Positions 16,329-26,300 of a stretch of 27,789 nt of DNA are shown here, one piece after another. Under the pieces are notes generated by a model that saw only the letters and a program-made list of their open reading frames with translations, was not told the origin of the DNA and did not search any database. Position numbers and translations under genes: made by a program. This DNA is from Clostridiales bacterium (GTDB lineage: Bacteria > Bacillota > Clostridia > Lachnospirales > Lachnospiraceae): NCBI GenBank assembly GCA_018374355.1, contig JAHAFI010000037.1:1-27789 (forward strand), given 5' to 3'. Every line of letters begins with the position of its first letter. The stretch's first letter is position 1.

Positions 16329-17774
16329 TTATTTTTTGCCTGCCATAAACTCGTCTACCTGAGCCTGCGCTGCATCCATAACATCTTGGAATCCGGCAGC
16401 CATCAGTTCTGCCTTGATTTCCGGAACAGCCACTTCCGGATCGAGCACACCGGTCATCACCTCACTGCGGTAGCGCAGCCAGATTTCACGGCAGTTTGCA
16501 AGTTTGTCTGTTACTTCTGTTGTGTCGAAGGTGAATCCCAGCATTACGGAAGATACAGCCTGTTCATTCAATGCTTTGATTTCATCCCATCCGTATTCAT
16601 CCACATCTTCCTGAGTCACTGTAAAGAAGGTTCCCTGAGTATATCCCGGCATCGGCCAGTCAGAGTTGATTTTGTGAGCTTTCTTATCCTCAGTGTACTC
16701 GAAGTTCACGCCTTCTTCACCGTAGAAGAACATATCTCTCAGTTTTGTATCTGTGTTGAGCAAATCAAGGAATTCCAGAGCTTTTTCCGGATATTTGCTG
16801 TTTGCGGAAATCATGTTCATGGAACCGCGTACTGTTTCGTTGGATAACAGTGTATCGCCAACTTTTGCAACTGCTACATCTTTACCCATGGACGGACCCC
16901 ATGAAGTAATTGCTGCTGATTCCCATCCCTGAGCCACACGCCACATGTTGTATACTCTGGCTTCGCTCAGAGTGGAAGCATCCGGGTTGATGATACCTTT
17001 TTTGTTCCATTCATGGAAGGTTTTCAGAGCGGACATGATATCCTCTTCTTCCAAAGTGAAGCATACTCTTGCATCCTGATCGTCATATCTTACACCCAGA
17101 ATCTGTGTTCCTGCACCGAGCTGGTCATATACGTCGAAAATGTAGTAAACACCGTCATTTTTTACATATACCGGATAATCATTTTTCTCTGCCTTCAGCA
17201 TTTCGAAAGTCTCTGTCAGGGATTCTACAGTTGTCATGGATTCGATATCCAGACTGTATTCGTCTACCAGTTCTTTATCCCATACTGCGTAGTTGGACAG
17301 AGAGCTGTCTTTGTAGGTCGGTACGCCGTAAATCTTGCCGTCTACGGTTACTGCTTCCCAGTATTTTTCCGGCATCAGCTCGTTCAGACCGGGCATTTCT
17401 GTTTTTACCAGTTCTGTGATATCGTAGTAAGCGCCCAGATTGATGTCTGCGGTGTAGTTGATACCTGTGCCGAAAATGATATCGAAGGGTTCGTTTGTAC
17501 TTACGATAACGCTTCTTCTCTTATCCCAGTCACCCCAAGGAATCACTTCCATCTCGATGTTGATGCCGATTTTTTCTTCCAGATAAGCGTTTACGTTTGC
17601 TGCCCAGCTATCGTAGTTTTCCGGCATACCGTTACCGATGGTAACCCATTTCAGAGTCGGAACTCCGCCTTTTCCTTCTTCTTTTGCGTCACCGCCGCAG
17701 CCTGCCAGTGTTCCCATAGTCATCACTGCTGCAAGGCCTGCTGCTGTCAGTCTTTTTGCATTTAACATTTTCAT
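16329..17774 (-). CDS. Extracellular solute-binding lipoprotein, Lpl/Ytc sugar ABC type (first copy)
   Basis: This 481-residue substrate-binding lipoprotein has a signal peptide ending at the lipobox TLAGC (Cys26) and a Gly/Lys-rich linker to about residue 37. The mature domain contains TLKWVTIGNG, PWGDWDKR and GKIYGVPTYKDSS, and ends in a helical LMAAGFQDVMDAAQAQVDEF segment, matching the LipO/YtcQ class of sugar-binding proteins. It lies 31 bases after the second permease gene with GGAGATAA before the ATG, so it is translated from the same operon mRNA. Proteins of this group bind complex glycans or their breakdown products. The adjacent mannosidase and galactosidase suggest a mannose- or galactose-containing oligosaccharide, which is inference only. 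Confidence 0.9.
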   Translation of the reverse strand: MKMLNAKRLTAAGLAAVMTMGTLAGCGGDAKEEGKGGVPTLKWVTIGNGMPENYDSWAANVNAYLEEKIGINIEMEVIPWGDWDKRRSVIVSTNEPFDIIFGTGINYTADINLGAYYDITELVKTEMPGLNELMPEKYWEAVTVDGKIYGVPTYKDSSLSNYAVWDKELVDEYSLDIESMTTVESLTETFEMLKAEKNDYPVYVKNDGVYYIFDVYDQLGAGTQILGVRYDDQDARVCFTLEEEDIMSALKTFHEWNKKGIINPDASTLSEARVYNMWRVAQGWESAAITSWGPSMGKDVAVAKVGDTLLSNETVRGSMNMISANSKYPEKALEFLDLLNTDTKLRDMFFYGEEGVNFEYTEDKKAHKINSDWPMPGYTQGTFFTVTQEDVDEYGWDEIKALNEQAVSSVMLGFTFDTTEVTDKLANCREIWLRYRSEVMTGVLDPEVAVPEIKAELMAAGFQDVMDAAQAQVDEFMAGKK

Positions 17775-17805
17775 TTATCTCCTTTTCCTTTTTTGGCTTT
17801 TTTAA

Positions 17806-18738
17806 TTATTCTTTTACAGATCCGATGGTCAGACCGGAAATAAAGTATTTCTGGAAGAACGGATATGCACATGCGATCGGAACGATGATTATGATCGCAA
17901 TCGCCATACGAACAGACTCGGTCGGCATTGCCGCTTTGTACTGCTGCAGGGAAATTCCGCCGTAAGGGTTGTTTGCCAGATACTCAATATTTTCCTGAAT
18001 TTTATTCAGCATGGACTGCATGGTCTGCAGATTTTTATCTGAGATATACAGGGATGCCTGAAACCAGTCATTCCAGTAACCGAAGGCTGCAAACATTCCG
18101 ATGGTCGCCATGATCGGTTTGGAAATCGGCAGAATGATCTGCGAAAAGATTCTGAACTGTCCCGCTCCGTCCAGCTTCGCTGATTCGATGATGGAATCCG
18201 GAATGGTGGTTCTGAAGAACGTTCTGCAGATGGTTACGTTAAAGGATGAACATGCCAGAGGCAGGATCAGAGCCCAGATCGTATTTCTCAGATGCAGGAT
18301 GTTTGCATTTACCACATAACCTGCCAGCATACCGCCGTTAAAGATCATCGGGATAAATACCAGCCATGTATAAAAGGTTTTCAATTTATAGTTTCTTCTG
18401 GAAAGCACGTAGCCCATACTGGTTGTCAGGGAAACCGCCACGATGGTACCGACCACGGTAACTACAACGGACATGATTACCGCTCCGATGATCATGGAAC
18501 GCTCATTCCACAAAAACTGGTAGGCCGCGCTGGAAAATTCATCCGGAATCAACTGATATCCATTGGTCTGGATACTCTCTTCGCTGGCAATTGAGATGGA
18601 GAAAACAAAGGCCAATGGCATCACGCACATCAATGACAATGCGAAGAAAATCACGTTGAAGAACGCATTGGTTGATTTTTTAATCTGATTCAGCGCCACA
18701 GGGCTGCTCATCATAACATCTTTATTATTCTTTTTCAC
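17806..18738 (-). CDS. ABC sugar transporter permease, LplC/YtcP (MalG-like)
   Basis: This inner-membrane permease of 310 residues has about six helices and belongs to the CUT1 class of carbohydrate importers. The EAA loop that contacts the ATPase is ESAKLDGAGQ, beginning at Glu185, followed by the typical ILPISKPIMATIGMF. The C-terminus KYFISGLTIGSVKE closely fits MalG-type permeases. The start codon is GTG at 18738, preceded by AAGGAGG at 8 bases. It sits 16 bases after the first permease gene. It pairs with that permease to form the channel. No ATPase gene is in the window, so a shared MsmK-type ATPase encoded elsewhere is presumably used, as in many Firmicutes CUT1 systems. Confidence 0.93.
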   Translation of the reverse strand: MKKNNKDVMMSSPVALNQIKKSTNAFFNVIFFALSLMCVMPLAFVFSISIASEESIQTNGYQLIPDEFSSAAYQFLWNERSMIIGAVIMSVVVTVVGTIVAVSLTTSMGYVLSRRNYKLKTFYTWLVFIPMIFNGGMLAGYVVNANILHLRNTIWALILPLACSSFNVTICRTFFRTTIPDSIIESAKLDGAGQFRIFSQIILPISKPIMATIGMFAAFGYWNDWFQASLYISDKNLQTMQSMLNKIQENIEYLANNPYGGISLQQYKAAMPTESVRMAIAIIIIVPIACAYPFFQKYFISGLTIGSVKE

Positions 18739-18754
18739 TTTGTTTACCTCCTTC

Positions 18755-19729
18755 CTAAATAATCGTATTGTCGCTGTCGATCTTACTTACCACCCAGTTG
18801 GCAATCAGAATCGTCGCACAACTACAGATGGACTGGAAGAAAGATGCAGCCGCTGTCTGTCCGATCGGCGCATTGGACTGGATCGCATTGTATACGAAGG
18901 TATCAAACGTAGATACGGTTTCGTACAGGGACTGTGGAATTCCTCCGGTTACCTGATAGAACAGACCGAAGTCGGAGTTAAAGATTTTACCGCAGTCAAG
19001 AATCAGCATCATGACAAGCACCGGTTTGATGCTCGGCAGTGTGATGTACCATGTCTGCTGGGATTTTGTTGCTCCGTCCACTACCGCTGCCTCGTAAAGC
19101 GCAGGATCGATTCCTGTGATACTTGCAAGGTAGATAACCATTCCGTAACCCATACCCTTCCATGTGTTTAAGAACACCAGAATGAACGGCCAGTATTTCG
19201 GACTCTGATACCACATCACCGGATCAACGCCGAAAGCAGTAAGGATGCTGTTTAAATATCCTTTCTCCGGTGTAAGCAGAGCATATACGAAGTAGCTTAC
19301 TACTACCCATGACATAAAGTACGGCAGGAACATCATGGTCTGGTAGACCTTTGATCCTCTCTTATTTCTCATGCTGCTGAGCATAAGGGCACCGCCTACT
19401 GCAACAGTCGCGCTGATGATAATAAATGCGATGTTGTAGAGGATTGTGTTCCGCAGCAGCATGGTGAATGCGTTTGATGTCAGGAAATACTTGAAGTTAT
19501 AAAATCCTACCCATTCACTGTGCAGCAGACTGTACAAAAAGCCGTGTCCCCCGGACAGCTTGTACGTCTTGAATGCGATAATGATACCGAACATCGGCAG
19601 ATAAGAGAAGCAGCAGTACCAGATCAGTGTTGGAAGTGACAACAGGGTCAGTTCGGTGTCATCCTTCGTCCATCTCTTACGGAACTTTTTTGTCTTCACC
19701 TTTTCAGGTTTTTTCAGATTTTCCATCAT
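18755..19729 (-). CDS. ABC sugar transporter permease, LplB/YtcQ-partner (MalF-like)
   Basis: This 324-residue permease is the first gene of the transporter operon. It has a basic cytosolic N-terminus of about 25 residues, then roughly six helices beginning at TLIWYCCFSYLPMFGIIIAF. The EAA motif EAAVVDGA starts at Glu213 and is followed by ITLPSIKPVLVM. The LPMFG and AFKTYK elements are typical of the LplB group, which partners LplC-like permeases and LipO-like binding proteins. AAGGAGG lies 8 bases before the ATG at 19729. The leader carries a terminator-like hairpin (19756-19779) and upstream activator-type repeats, so the operon is likely controlled by the adjacent two-component system. 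Confidence 0.93.
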   Translation of the reverse strand: MMENLKKPEKVKTKKFRKRWTKDDTELTLLSLPTLIWYCCFSYLPMFGIIIAFKTYKLSGGHGFLYSLLHSEWVGFYNFKYFLTSNAFTMLLRNTILYNIAFIIISATVAVGGALMLSSMRNKRGSKVYQTMMFLPYFMSWVVVSYFVYALLTPEKGYLNSILTAFGVDPVMWYQSPKYWPFILVFLNTWKGMGYGMVIYLASITGIDPALYEAAVVDGATKSQQTWYITLPSIKPVLVMMLILDCGKIFNSDFGLFYQVTGGIPQSLYETVSTFDTFVYNAIQSNAPIGQTAAASFFQSICSCATILIANWVVSKIDSDNTII

Positions 19730-19755
19730 TCTTTCACCCTCCTTTTCGCGTGAAA

Positions 19756-19779
19756 AACTGCCCTTGGGCCGGGGCAGTT
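19756..19779 (-). terminator. Terminator-like hairpin in the leader of the transporter operon
   Basis: AACTGCCC and GGGCAGTT form a perfect 8-bp stem with an 8-base loop, and the minus strand continues with three more U. It lies between the likely transcription start and the first ribosome site. It could act as an attenuator or simply protect the 5' end of the message. Confidence 0.5.
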
Positions 19780-19805
19780 CCTCTGCGTATTTTTTATAGT
19801 TATAC

Positions 19806-19867
19806 TATATAAGGAAATTATTCACTTTTACAGTCGAGAAATTTCACTTTTTCAGCACAAATTCTAG
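19806..19867 (-). promoter_or_regulatory. Transporter operon promoter and shared activator element
   Basis: TATATA (19806-19811) is a plausible -10 box on the minus strand without a good -35. Upstream, the plus-strand 19-mer TTTTCAGCACAAATTCTAG (19849-19867) matches 17 of 19 bases of one before the mannosidase gene. It starts 38 bases from the -10 box, against 39 there. The combination suggests activation by the neighbouring AraC-type response regulator. Confidence 0.55.
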
Positions 19868-19876
19868 CAAAAATAG

Positions 19877-19911
19877 TGGAAAAATTCTGGTCAACTGGAA
19901 AAATTCCAGTT
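19877..19911. promoter_or_regulatory. Two direct repeats, one within a perfect palindrome
   Basis: TGGAAAAATTC occurs at 19877-19887 and again at 19896-19906, with a period of 19 bp. The second copy lies inside the perfect palindrome AACTGGAA-AAA-TTCCAGTT (19893-19911). Direct repeats about two helical turns apart upstream of a weak promoter fit binding by an AraC-type regulator. Confidence 0.5.
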
Positions 19912-19913
19912 TT

Positions 19914-19944
19914 CGACAAAAAAAGAGACTTTTCATCCTCTTTT
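19914..19944 (-). terminator. Terminator after the response regulator gene
   Basis: AAAAGAG (19921-19927) pairs with CTCTTTT (19938-19944) around a 10-base loop, and the minus strand ends in a U run. It closes the kinase-regulator operon and sits just upstream of the transporter control region. Confidence 0.6.
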
Positions 19945-19952
19945 CTCTCTTC

Positions 19953-21503
19953 CTAATATTTTTTCATATCCCGCAGCGATGCCGGGGAAACTCCATAGCA
20001 CTGTTTGAATTTCCGGTAAAAATAACTGGTATCGGTATACCCCACCTCCTGAGCAATTTCATGCATCTTCCGGTTGGTGTTCAGAATCAGATCCTTTGCA
20101 ATGCTGTTTTTCGTATTGCTCAGATACTGGGCGAAGGAACAGCCCACTTCCTTCTGGAAAATCTGTCCCAGATAGGAGGCATTCATATGATACTTATAGG
20201 CCAGTGTTTTCAGGCTCAGTTCATCCCTGTAGTTTTCCTGTACCTCCTTCATAATCTGTTTTACCACCGGAGTGTAGGAGGATGTTTCCGTATGAAGGTA
20301 GGTGATGATCTCGGAAATCTGGGAGATAAAAATTGTCTTCAGACCGAAAATATCCTCCGCCTTGTAGATATTTTCCACCATGTCATAGAGATCCTGCATG
20401 GTTTTTTCCTCCAGCTTATACTCCTCCTTGATATCCCACAAAAGCATAGCAATCTTTAACGCAGTCTGATACAGGGTGTTCACATCCGCTTCCTTCCGGA
20501 TATTATTGATAAACAGATCTTCAATATAGTCCGCAGAGCCCTCCTGATCCTTCTGGAGAATCATTTTTCTCAGATAACTCTCATCGATCACCGCATCCTT
20601 TGTTTTCCGGTTCTGAATATGCTCCCGGTCCACACAGCTTCCGTAGCCGTCCAAAATCCGGTATTTCTGCATCCGCATAGCCTCCTTACAGGATGCCGGA
20701 AGCTGGTCATAGGATGTGATGGCCGGACCGATACTGATAAATGTAAAAATCTCCAGTTCACTTTCCAGACGGTTCTGCAGATGAAGAAAATCCCGGCGGA
20801 TTTCCTTCTGGAGTTCTCTGTTCTCCCTTTCCTCTTCCTGCGCCCATGGGTAGCCCTGTTTGCGGATATCCATCAAAAGAAGGGTATCCGCTCCCAGATA
20901 GATCACTTTTTTCTTCTCCTCCTGACAGATGGTAAGAAGCTCCGGCATATCCCCCGTCTGCATACTCCGGCTGTCCATTTTCAAAAGAGCGGGGGTAATC
21001 CGGTCATACTTTCCCGGCTTTGGAAAAATGGAAAGAAAATTCATCCGGTCATTTTCCGAACTCTTTCCCTCCAGAAATTTTCTCCAGCCCATGCTGTCTT
21101 CCATCTTTTTTGCATCTACCTGATCCATCTCATCCAGCTTCGCTGTCGCCTTTTTTACCGCCTCTTCCAATTTTTCCTCGTCAATGGGTTTTAAAATATA
21201 CTCCTCCACATCCAACTGAATGGCTTTTCTCGCATATTCAAATTCGTCATACCCTGTGAGGATCACAAAACGTACCCGTTTGTCCCGGTTTCTCAGTTCT
21301 TTCAGCAGATTCAGGCCGTTCATCACCGGCATCTCCACATCCGTCACCACCAGATCCACCGGTTCCTTCTCCCAGAGGGCCAGCGCCTCCCTGCCGTTAT
21401 GCGCCATATGGACCACATCCATAGAGAGAGCTTCCCAGTCGATAATATTCCGCACCCCCTGTAAAATCAGCTCCTCATCCTCCACAAGCATTACTTTTCG
21501 CAT
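19953..21503 (-). CDS. YesN-like response regulator with AraC-type DNA-binding domain
   Basis: This 516-residue regulator starts with a receiver domain (1-120) with the acidic pair EDE near residue 8, phosphoacceptor Asp55 in VVTDVEMP, and the conserved Lys in ILKPID near 107. A long middle part (about 130-400) has no recognised motif and is typical of the YesN group. The C-terminal 100 residues form two AraC-type helix-turn-helices: LSLKTLAYKYHMNASYLGQIF, then MHEIAQEVGYTDTSYFYRKFK. The ATG at 21503 lies inside the kinase gene, a 13-base overlap, with TGAGGAAAA before it, so the pair is translationally coupled. It probably activates the sugar transporter operon just downstream and the mannosidase gene upstream, judging from the shared element. 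Confidence 0.94.
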   Translation of the reverse strand: MRKVMLVEDEELILQGVRNIIDWEALSMDVVHMAHNGREALALWEKEPVDLVVTDVEMPVMNGLNLLKELRNRDKRVRFVILTGYDEFEYARKAIQLDVEEYILKPIDEEKLEEAVKKATAKLDEMDQVDAKKMEDSMGWRKFLEGKSSENDRMNFLSIFPKPGKYDRITPALLKMDSRSMQTGDMPELLTICQEEKKKVIYLGADTLLLMDIRKQGYPWAQEEERENRELQKEIRRDFLHLQNRLESELEIFTFISIGPAITSYDQLPASCKEAMRMQKYRILDGYGSCVDREHIQNRKTKDAVIDESYLRKMILQKDQEGSADYIEDLFINNIRKEADVNTLYQTALKIAMLLWDIKEEYKLEEKTMQDLYDMVENIYKAEDIFGLKTIFISQISEIITYLHTETSSYTPVVKQIMKEVQENYRDELSLKTLAYKYHMNASYLGQIFQKEVGCSFAQYLSNTKNSIAKDLILNTNRKMHEIAQEVGYTDTSYFYRKFKQCYGVSPASLRDMKKY

Positions 21504-23230
21504 TTTTCCTCAATCCCTCCTTCCTCGATTTTCACCTTTATGATCACATGCAGTCCCCGGGGCTCATTTGCCGCAAGGGTCACTCCGTATTCTTTTCCGT
21601 AAGCCGCTTTCAGTCTGCGGTTTACGTTGGTCACTCCGATGGAACGGTGAACATCCATCTCATCCTGTTCCAGTTCCCTGTTCTTTTCCTCCATACTCTC
21701 CGGATCCATGCCGTAGCCGTTGTCCGTCACGTGGATGTACAGTTCCCCGTCCTCTTCCCGGGCATAGATGTGGATAAAATTTCCCTCATCCTCCATACGG
21801 ATTCCATGGATAAAGTAATTTTCAATAATCGGCTGCAGAATAAATTTGATGACCGGAGTTTCTCCCAGCCCCGGATCACACTCCACCTTGGCGGTAAATT
21901 TATTCTGATAGCGGTACTCAAACAATTCCAGATATTTTTTACAGTAATGCATCTCCTGCATCAGGGTAATCACATCCGCCTCTTTTAGCTGGCTTCGGAA
22001 AGTAACCGCCAGACTGTACAGCATCTTGCCTACCTCCCGGTCCCCGTTGCAGATGGCCTTCATACGGATAGCCTCCAGCGTATTATAAAGGAAATGGGGA
22101 TTGATCTGGCTTTGCAGCGCCAGCATCTGCGCATTTTTCTGCTCAATCTCCGACAGATAGCTTTTCCGGATATAGGATTCCAGATCCCGGCACATCTGAT
22201 TAAAATGAACGGAAATCATATCCAGTTCATCGCCCTTGTCATTTGCCGCAAGCTCCACTTTCAGGTTTCCTGTCTTCACCTGCTCCATCCCCTGCAGAAT
22301 GCCGTTTACACGGCTGGTCAGCCGTTTCAGATAAAGATTAATAAAGAACTCTCCCAGCGCTGCCAGAAAAAATCCTACTCCCAGAATCGCCAGAACGTCC
22401 GGCAGCGGAATTGCCTCCGCACTCTTTTTGTCCAGAGCCGTAACCACCATGAAATCCTCCGCCTCCTGCAAAAGCAGATAGGATTTCAGTTTTTTTTCCG
22501 CCTCCGTCTGCTGAAATTCTTCCAGCTTCCTGTCTCCCTCCCCGGAAAACAGCGGGGTTTCATTCTTTGCAAACAGATACAGCCGAGCCATGGGGTATTT
22601 TTCCTGAAGCTTTTCCAGATAGGAGGTATCAAAGGTAAATACGATTCCCCCTTTGATGTTCATATCCCCCGGATCGCGAATCTCCTTCAGAAAAGAAATT
22701 TCCCCCTGACGGGCCAGTCCCTCGTCTATTATCTCTCTTTTCCGTTTTGCGGCGTTGTCCTTCACACGGACGGCATTGTCCGAATAAAATATAGTAGACC
22801 GGTTGCTGCTGTAGCTGACCAGTTCCATCCGTTTCATTCCCGGGTATGCAGAGTAAGCATTTTCTACGTAGCTGTACAAGTCTTTGTTATCGATATACCC
22901 GGACCATGTATAGGCATCCAGATGTTTTTCCAAATATGTCTCGGTATCCAGTTGGAGATAGCACAGGATATCTTCAAGCTCCTCTGAACCCATATACAAA
23001 AGACGGTGCAGATATTCCGCATCGGCCTCCAAATCCTGAATGTGAGCTGCCGTTTCCTCACAAAGCTTTCTCGCATAATCACGGTTGGTCTCAAGCGCCC
23101 TCTGACGGCCTGCATGTATGGAAAAACCTACCAGAAGCCCTACCACGGTGATAATCACTGCGGAATAGCTGAGCCGCAGTTTTTTGTATAGATGACCGGA
23201 GCTCTTTTTCTTCCATTGATTGTTTCTCAT
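21491..23230 (-). CDS. YesM-like sensor histidine kinase
   Basis: This 579-residue membrane kinase has the LytS/YesM layout. A first helix (about residues 20-42), an extracellular sensing region of roughly 230 residues and a second helix (about 275-298) are followed by a HAMP linker. The His_kinase segment is SQINPHFLYNTLEAIR, with the phosphorylated His379, and the HATPase part has the N box QPIIENYFIHG, the G1 box DNGYGMD and SIGVTNVNRRL. It presumably senses an extracellular sugar, directly or through a binding protein, and phosphorylates the regulator with which it overlaps. The ATG at 23230 lacks its own ideally spaced ribosome site. A four-codon frame (MRL, stop) with a perfect site ends over it. 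The gene has an extended -10 promoter at 23257-23265. Confidence 0.94.
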   Translation of the reverse strand: MRNNQWKKKSSGHLYKKLRLSYSAVIITVVGLLVGFSIHAGRQRALETNRDYARKLCEETAAHIQDLEADAEYLHRLLYMGSEELEDILCYLQLDTETYLEKHLDAYTWSGYIDNKDLYSYVENAYSAYPGMKRMELVSYSSNRSTIFYSDNAVRVKDNAAKRKREIIDEGLARQGEISFLKEIRDPGDMNIKGGIVFTFDTSYLEKLQEKYPMARLYLFAKNETPLFSGEGDRKLEEFQQTEAEKKLKSYLLLQEAEDFMVVTALDKKSAEAIPLPDVLAILGVGFFLAALGEFFINLYLKRLTSRVNGILQGMEQVKTGNLKVELAANDKGDELDMISVHFNQMCRDLESYIRKSYLSEIEQKNAQMLALQSQINPHFLYNTLEAIRMKAICNGDREVGKMLYSLAVTFRSQLKEADVITLMQEMHYCKKYLELFEYRYQNKFTAKVECDPGLGETPVIKFILQPIIENYFIHGIRMEDEGNFIHIYAREEDGELYIHVTDNGYGMDPESMEEKNRELEQDEMDVHRSIGVTNVNRRLKAAYGKEYGVTLAANEPRGLHVIIKVKIEEGGIEEKCEK

Positions 23231-23252
23231 AGCCTCATTTTTTCCTCCATCT

Positions 23253-23270
23253 GTGCATTATACCATGCAC
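23253..23270 (-). promoter_or_regulatory. Kinase operon promoter with overlapping palindrome
   Basis: The minus strand has TGGTATAAT (23257-23265), an extended -10 element, about 27 bases before the kinase start. GTGCAT-TATACC-ATGCAC is a perfect inverted repeat that covers the whole -10 box. A protein binding it would repress the two-component genes. Confidence 0.6.
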
Positions 23271-23290
23271 TCATTCCTCTTTAAAACCCC

Positions 23291-23335
23291 TGAAACAAAA
23301 AAGAGAGCTATTTCTAACTCTCTGATTTTGTTTCA
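23291..23335 (-). terminator. Terminator after the alpha-mannosidase gene
   Basis: TGAAACAAAA with AGAGAG pairs with CTCTCT and TTTTGTTTCA, giving a stem of about 16 bp with one bulge. Its A- and T-rich base suits termination on either strand. It separates the GH38 gene from the kinase operon. Confidence 0.75.
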
Positions 23336-23345
23336 CCCTGCTCTT

Positions 23346-26300
23346 TTAGATTTCAAACAGCAGGGTTTTGATTTCGTAGGGATGAAGAGACAGACGGATG
23401 TCTCCGGTCCGGGCATCGGTCAGCGGACGCTCCCTTAAATCCCCTTCCCTCCAATTCTGATATTCAAATCCCGGAACTGCTGTCACCTTCTGGGCGCTTC
23501 CGGCAAATTCATGGAATCTTACCACGATGTATTTTCCATCCTCGGATTTTTTGACTGCATCCAGTTCCACCTGATCGTTATCGAAGGTCATAAAGCTTGT
23601 GAACGGTACTTTCGTCCGGCCTGCGCATACTTTTGCCGGATCGTTCAAAAGACCTGCCTCCTGAACAACCCTTCCTTCCACAAAGTCTCCCCCGTGAGGA
23701 AGCAGCGCATAGGTGAACCGATGCGTTCCCTGATCCTGCAGGTGATCCGGCTGGAGACCGGAACGCAGCAGTGTGATACGCAGGACATTGTCCTTGATAT
23801 CATGACCGTATTTGCAGTCATTCAGAATGCTGACACCATAGTTACGCTCGGACAGGTCAGCAAATCTGTGGGCAACGCTTTCAAATCTTGCCTGATCCCA
23901 GCTTGTATTCCAGTGGTTCGGTCTTCTTACATTTCCGTACTGAACGTCATAGGTTCCGTAAGTGGAACGGATATCCACCGGGAAGGCTGCCTTTAAAAGC
24001 TGCTGTCTTTCATGGAAATCCACATCGGTTTTGAAATCAATTCTTCTGGAATCCGCATACAGGCTCATATCCTGCGCGATGGTGGACTTCATGTAGCTCC
24101 ATTCCATATGGATGGTCAGCTTCAGCGGGCCGCACTCAGTCACTTCAAAAGCCGTCAGTTCTGTAATTTCACGCATCTTCTGCTGATAGAAAATATCGAT
24201 ATCCCATGCGTCATTATCCAGCGGCTTATCCTCGAACATCTGGAGAACATTTCCCCGCTCTCCCTCTGCCAGCACTTCTCTGTCAAAGTTCTTATCATAC
24301 AGGCGGGAAATCTGTCCGTAGCGATTCAGAGTAATCTGGTAGAACGGCGTCTCGATTTCTCTTCCGCTGATGGTGAATCCGTTAGTCTCTTCTGCCAAAA
24401 TCTGAGCAGCATGGAAACGGATTTCTTTATGCCCCATAGCCGGAATCTCCTCCGCTTTTACATAGACCCCTTTATCTGTTTTCTGAACAGCCAGTCTGCT
24501 GCCCTTTTCATCGGTAAAATACCCCTCCTGCTCACAGGGAACAGCAATCAGCTCATCCCGGTTCCATGCGGAAGTATTCCATACCGTCCACACATGTTCC
24601 GCTTCCTCCATGGCATGTTTTACAAAGTCCTCTTCCACCTGCCCGGCAATATTTTCAATCACCCCGTAATCTTTGTGACAGTCTTCGTATACGTCATGGA
24701 TGGAGGAGCCGGGAATGATATCGTGGAACTGGTTGGTCAGGATCATCTTCCATCCCTCGGTCAGTCTTTCCTGCTCCGCTTCCTCAAGGCTGCCTGCCAG
24801 CAGTCCCTGCATAACGGTCAGCCACTCCGCTCTTCTGTACAGAAGCTCCATTTTGCGGTTCATCCGCTTATTATAGCCCTGACTGGTGTACGTTCCTCTA
24901 TGGTATTCCAGATACAGCTCGCCATCCCATGTATTTACATACTGATCTGTATTCTTCACGGTTTCCTTCAGATTTCTGAAATATTCTCCTGCAGTGGAGG
25001 TTTTCAGACTCGGCATTCCCGGAATCCGGTCGATACGTCTTCTCATCTCCAGCATATCCCGGTTTACTCCGCCGCCTCCGTCTCCGAAGCCATAGGAAAT
25101 CAAAAGCTCTTTGTTCATCTCTTTCTCGCTGTATGCGTCCCACACACCTTTGACGATTTTCGGCATCAGCCGCCCGTTGTAGGTATAGAACCATGAGCCC
25201 GGTTCGCTCCATGGTTCCGGTGTGGTGATAAAGTGGGTCAGTACCTCGCTGCCGTCGATTCCTTTCCATTTAAAGGTATCGTGAGGCATTCGGTTATACT
25301 GGTTCCAACTGATCTTTGTCGTCATAAACATGTCGATGCCGGATTTTTTCAAAATCTGGGGCAGCGCCCATGAATATCCGAATACATCCGGAAGCCACAG
25401 GTATTCCACATCTTTTCCGAATTCGTCTTTGATGAATTTGCTTCCGATCAAAATCTGTCTGGTCAGGGATTCTCCGCTGGTCAGGTTGCAGTCCGCTTCC
25501 ACCCACATGGCTCCGTCCGCTTCCCAGCGTCCCTCTGCCACCCGCTCTTTGATCTTTTCATAGATTTCCGGGAAATCCTTTTTGATATATTCATAAAGCT
25601 GCGGCTGGGTCTGCAGGAAAATATATTCCGGGAACATTTCCATCAAACGCAGTACCGTGGAGAAGGAACGGGAAATCTTCTCATGGGTATGTTTCAGTCT
25701 CCACAGCCATGCGACGTCAATATGGGTATGACCCACACATTTCACATGAATCAGTGTGTTTTTATCCATCCGGTCGATTTTATCATTCAGAATCCGGTCC
25801 GCCTCGTGAATGGATTCATAAAATTCCTCGCTGCCCGGGTATGCCCAGTCGATACAGTGGCAGGCTGCATCCAGCGCATTGCGCAGATCAAATTTTACGG
25901 GATCTTTATCCTCCAGACTTTCGATGGTCTGCCGGATCATTTCTCCCAGATAGTAAAAATCATCCACCTCTTCATCCAGCCAAGCCAGATCTGCCCTGCG
26001 GATCTGATGCTCCTGAGGTGCGGGAATCCCGCCGCCTTCCAGACCGGACCAGAGCCGGAAGGTAAGGCTGGTATCTGCTCCAAAGCAGTCCTCCGGGAAA
26101 AATACCTCCTGATGATTCACATCCACGCCCTGAAAAGGTTTTTCGTTCAGATAACACATTGCTTCAAATCCGCTGTTGTTTCCTGCTCCCGTATTTCCGA
26201 AATCGAACAGTCCAACTACCCGTTTTCCCTTCCACTGGGACGGAATATGGATTTCTCTGTGCATCCACAGGTATTTATCTCTTCCTGACCACCGATCTCC

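Noticed and set aside
24012..25196. 394-codon plus-strand frame opposite the GH38 gene
   Set aside because: The active-site motifs are on the minus strand, and this translation has no domain character.
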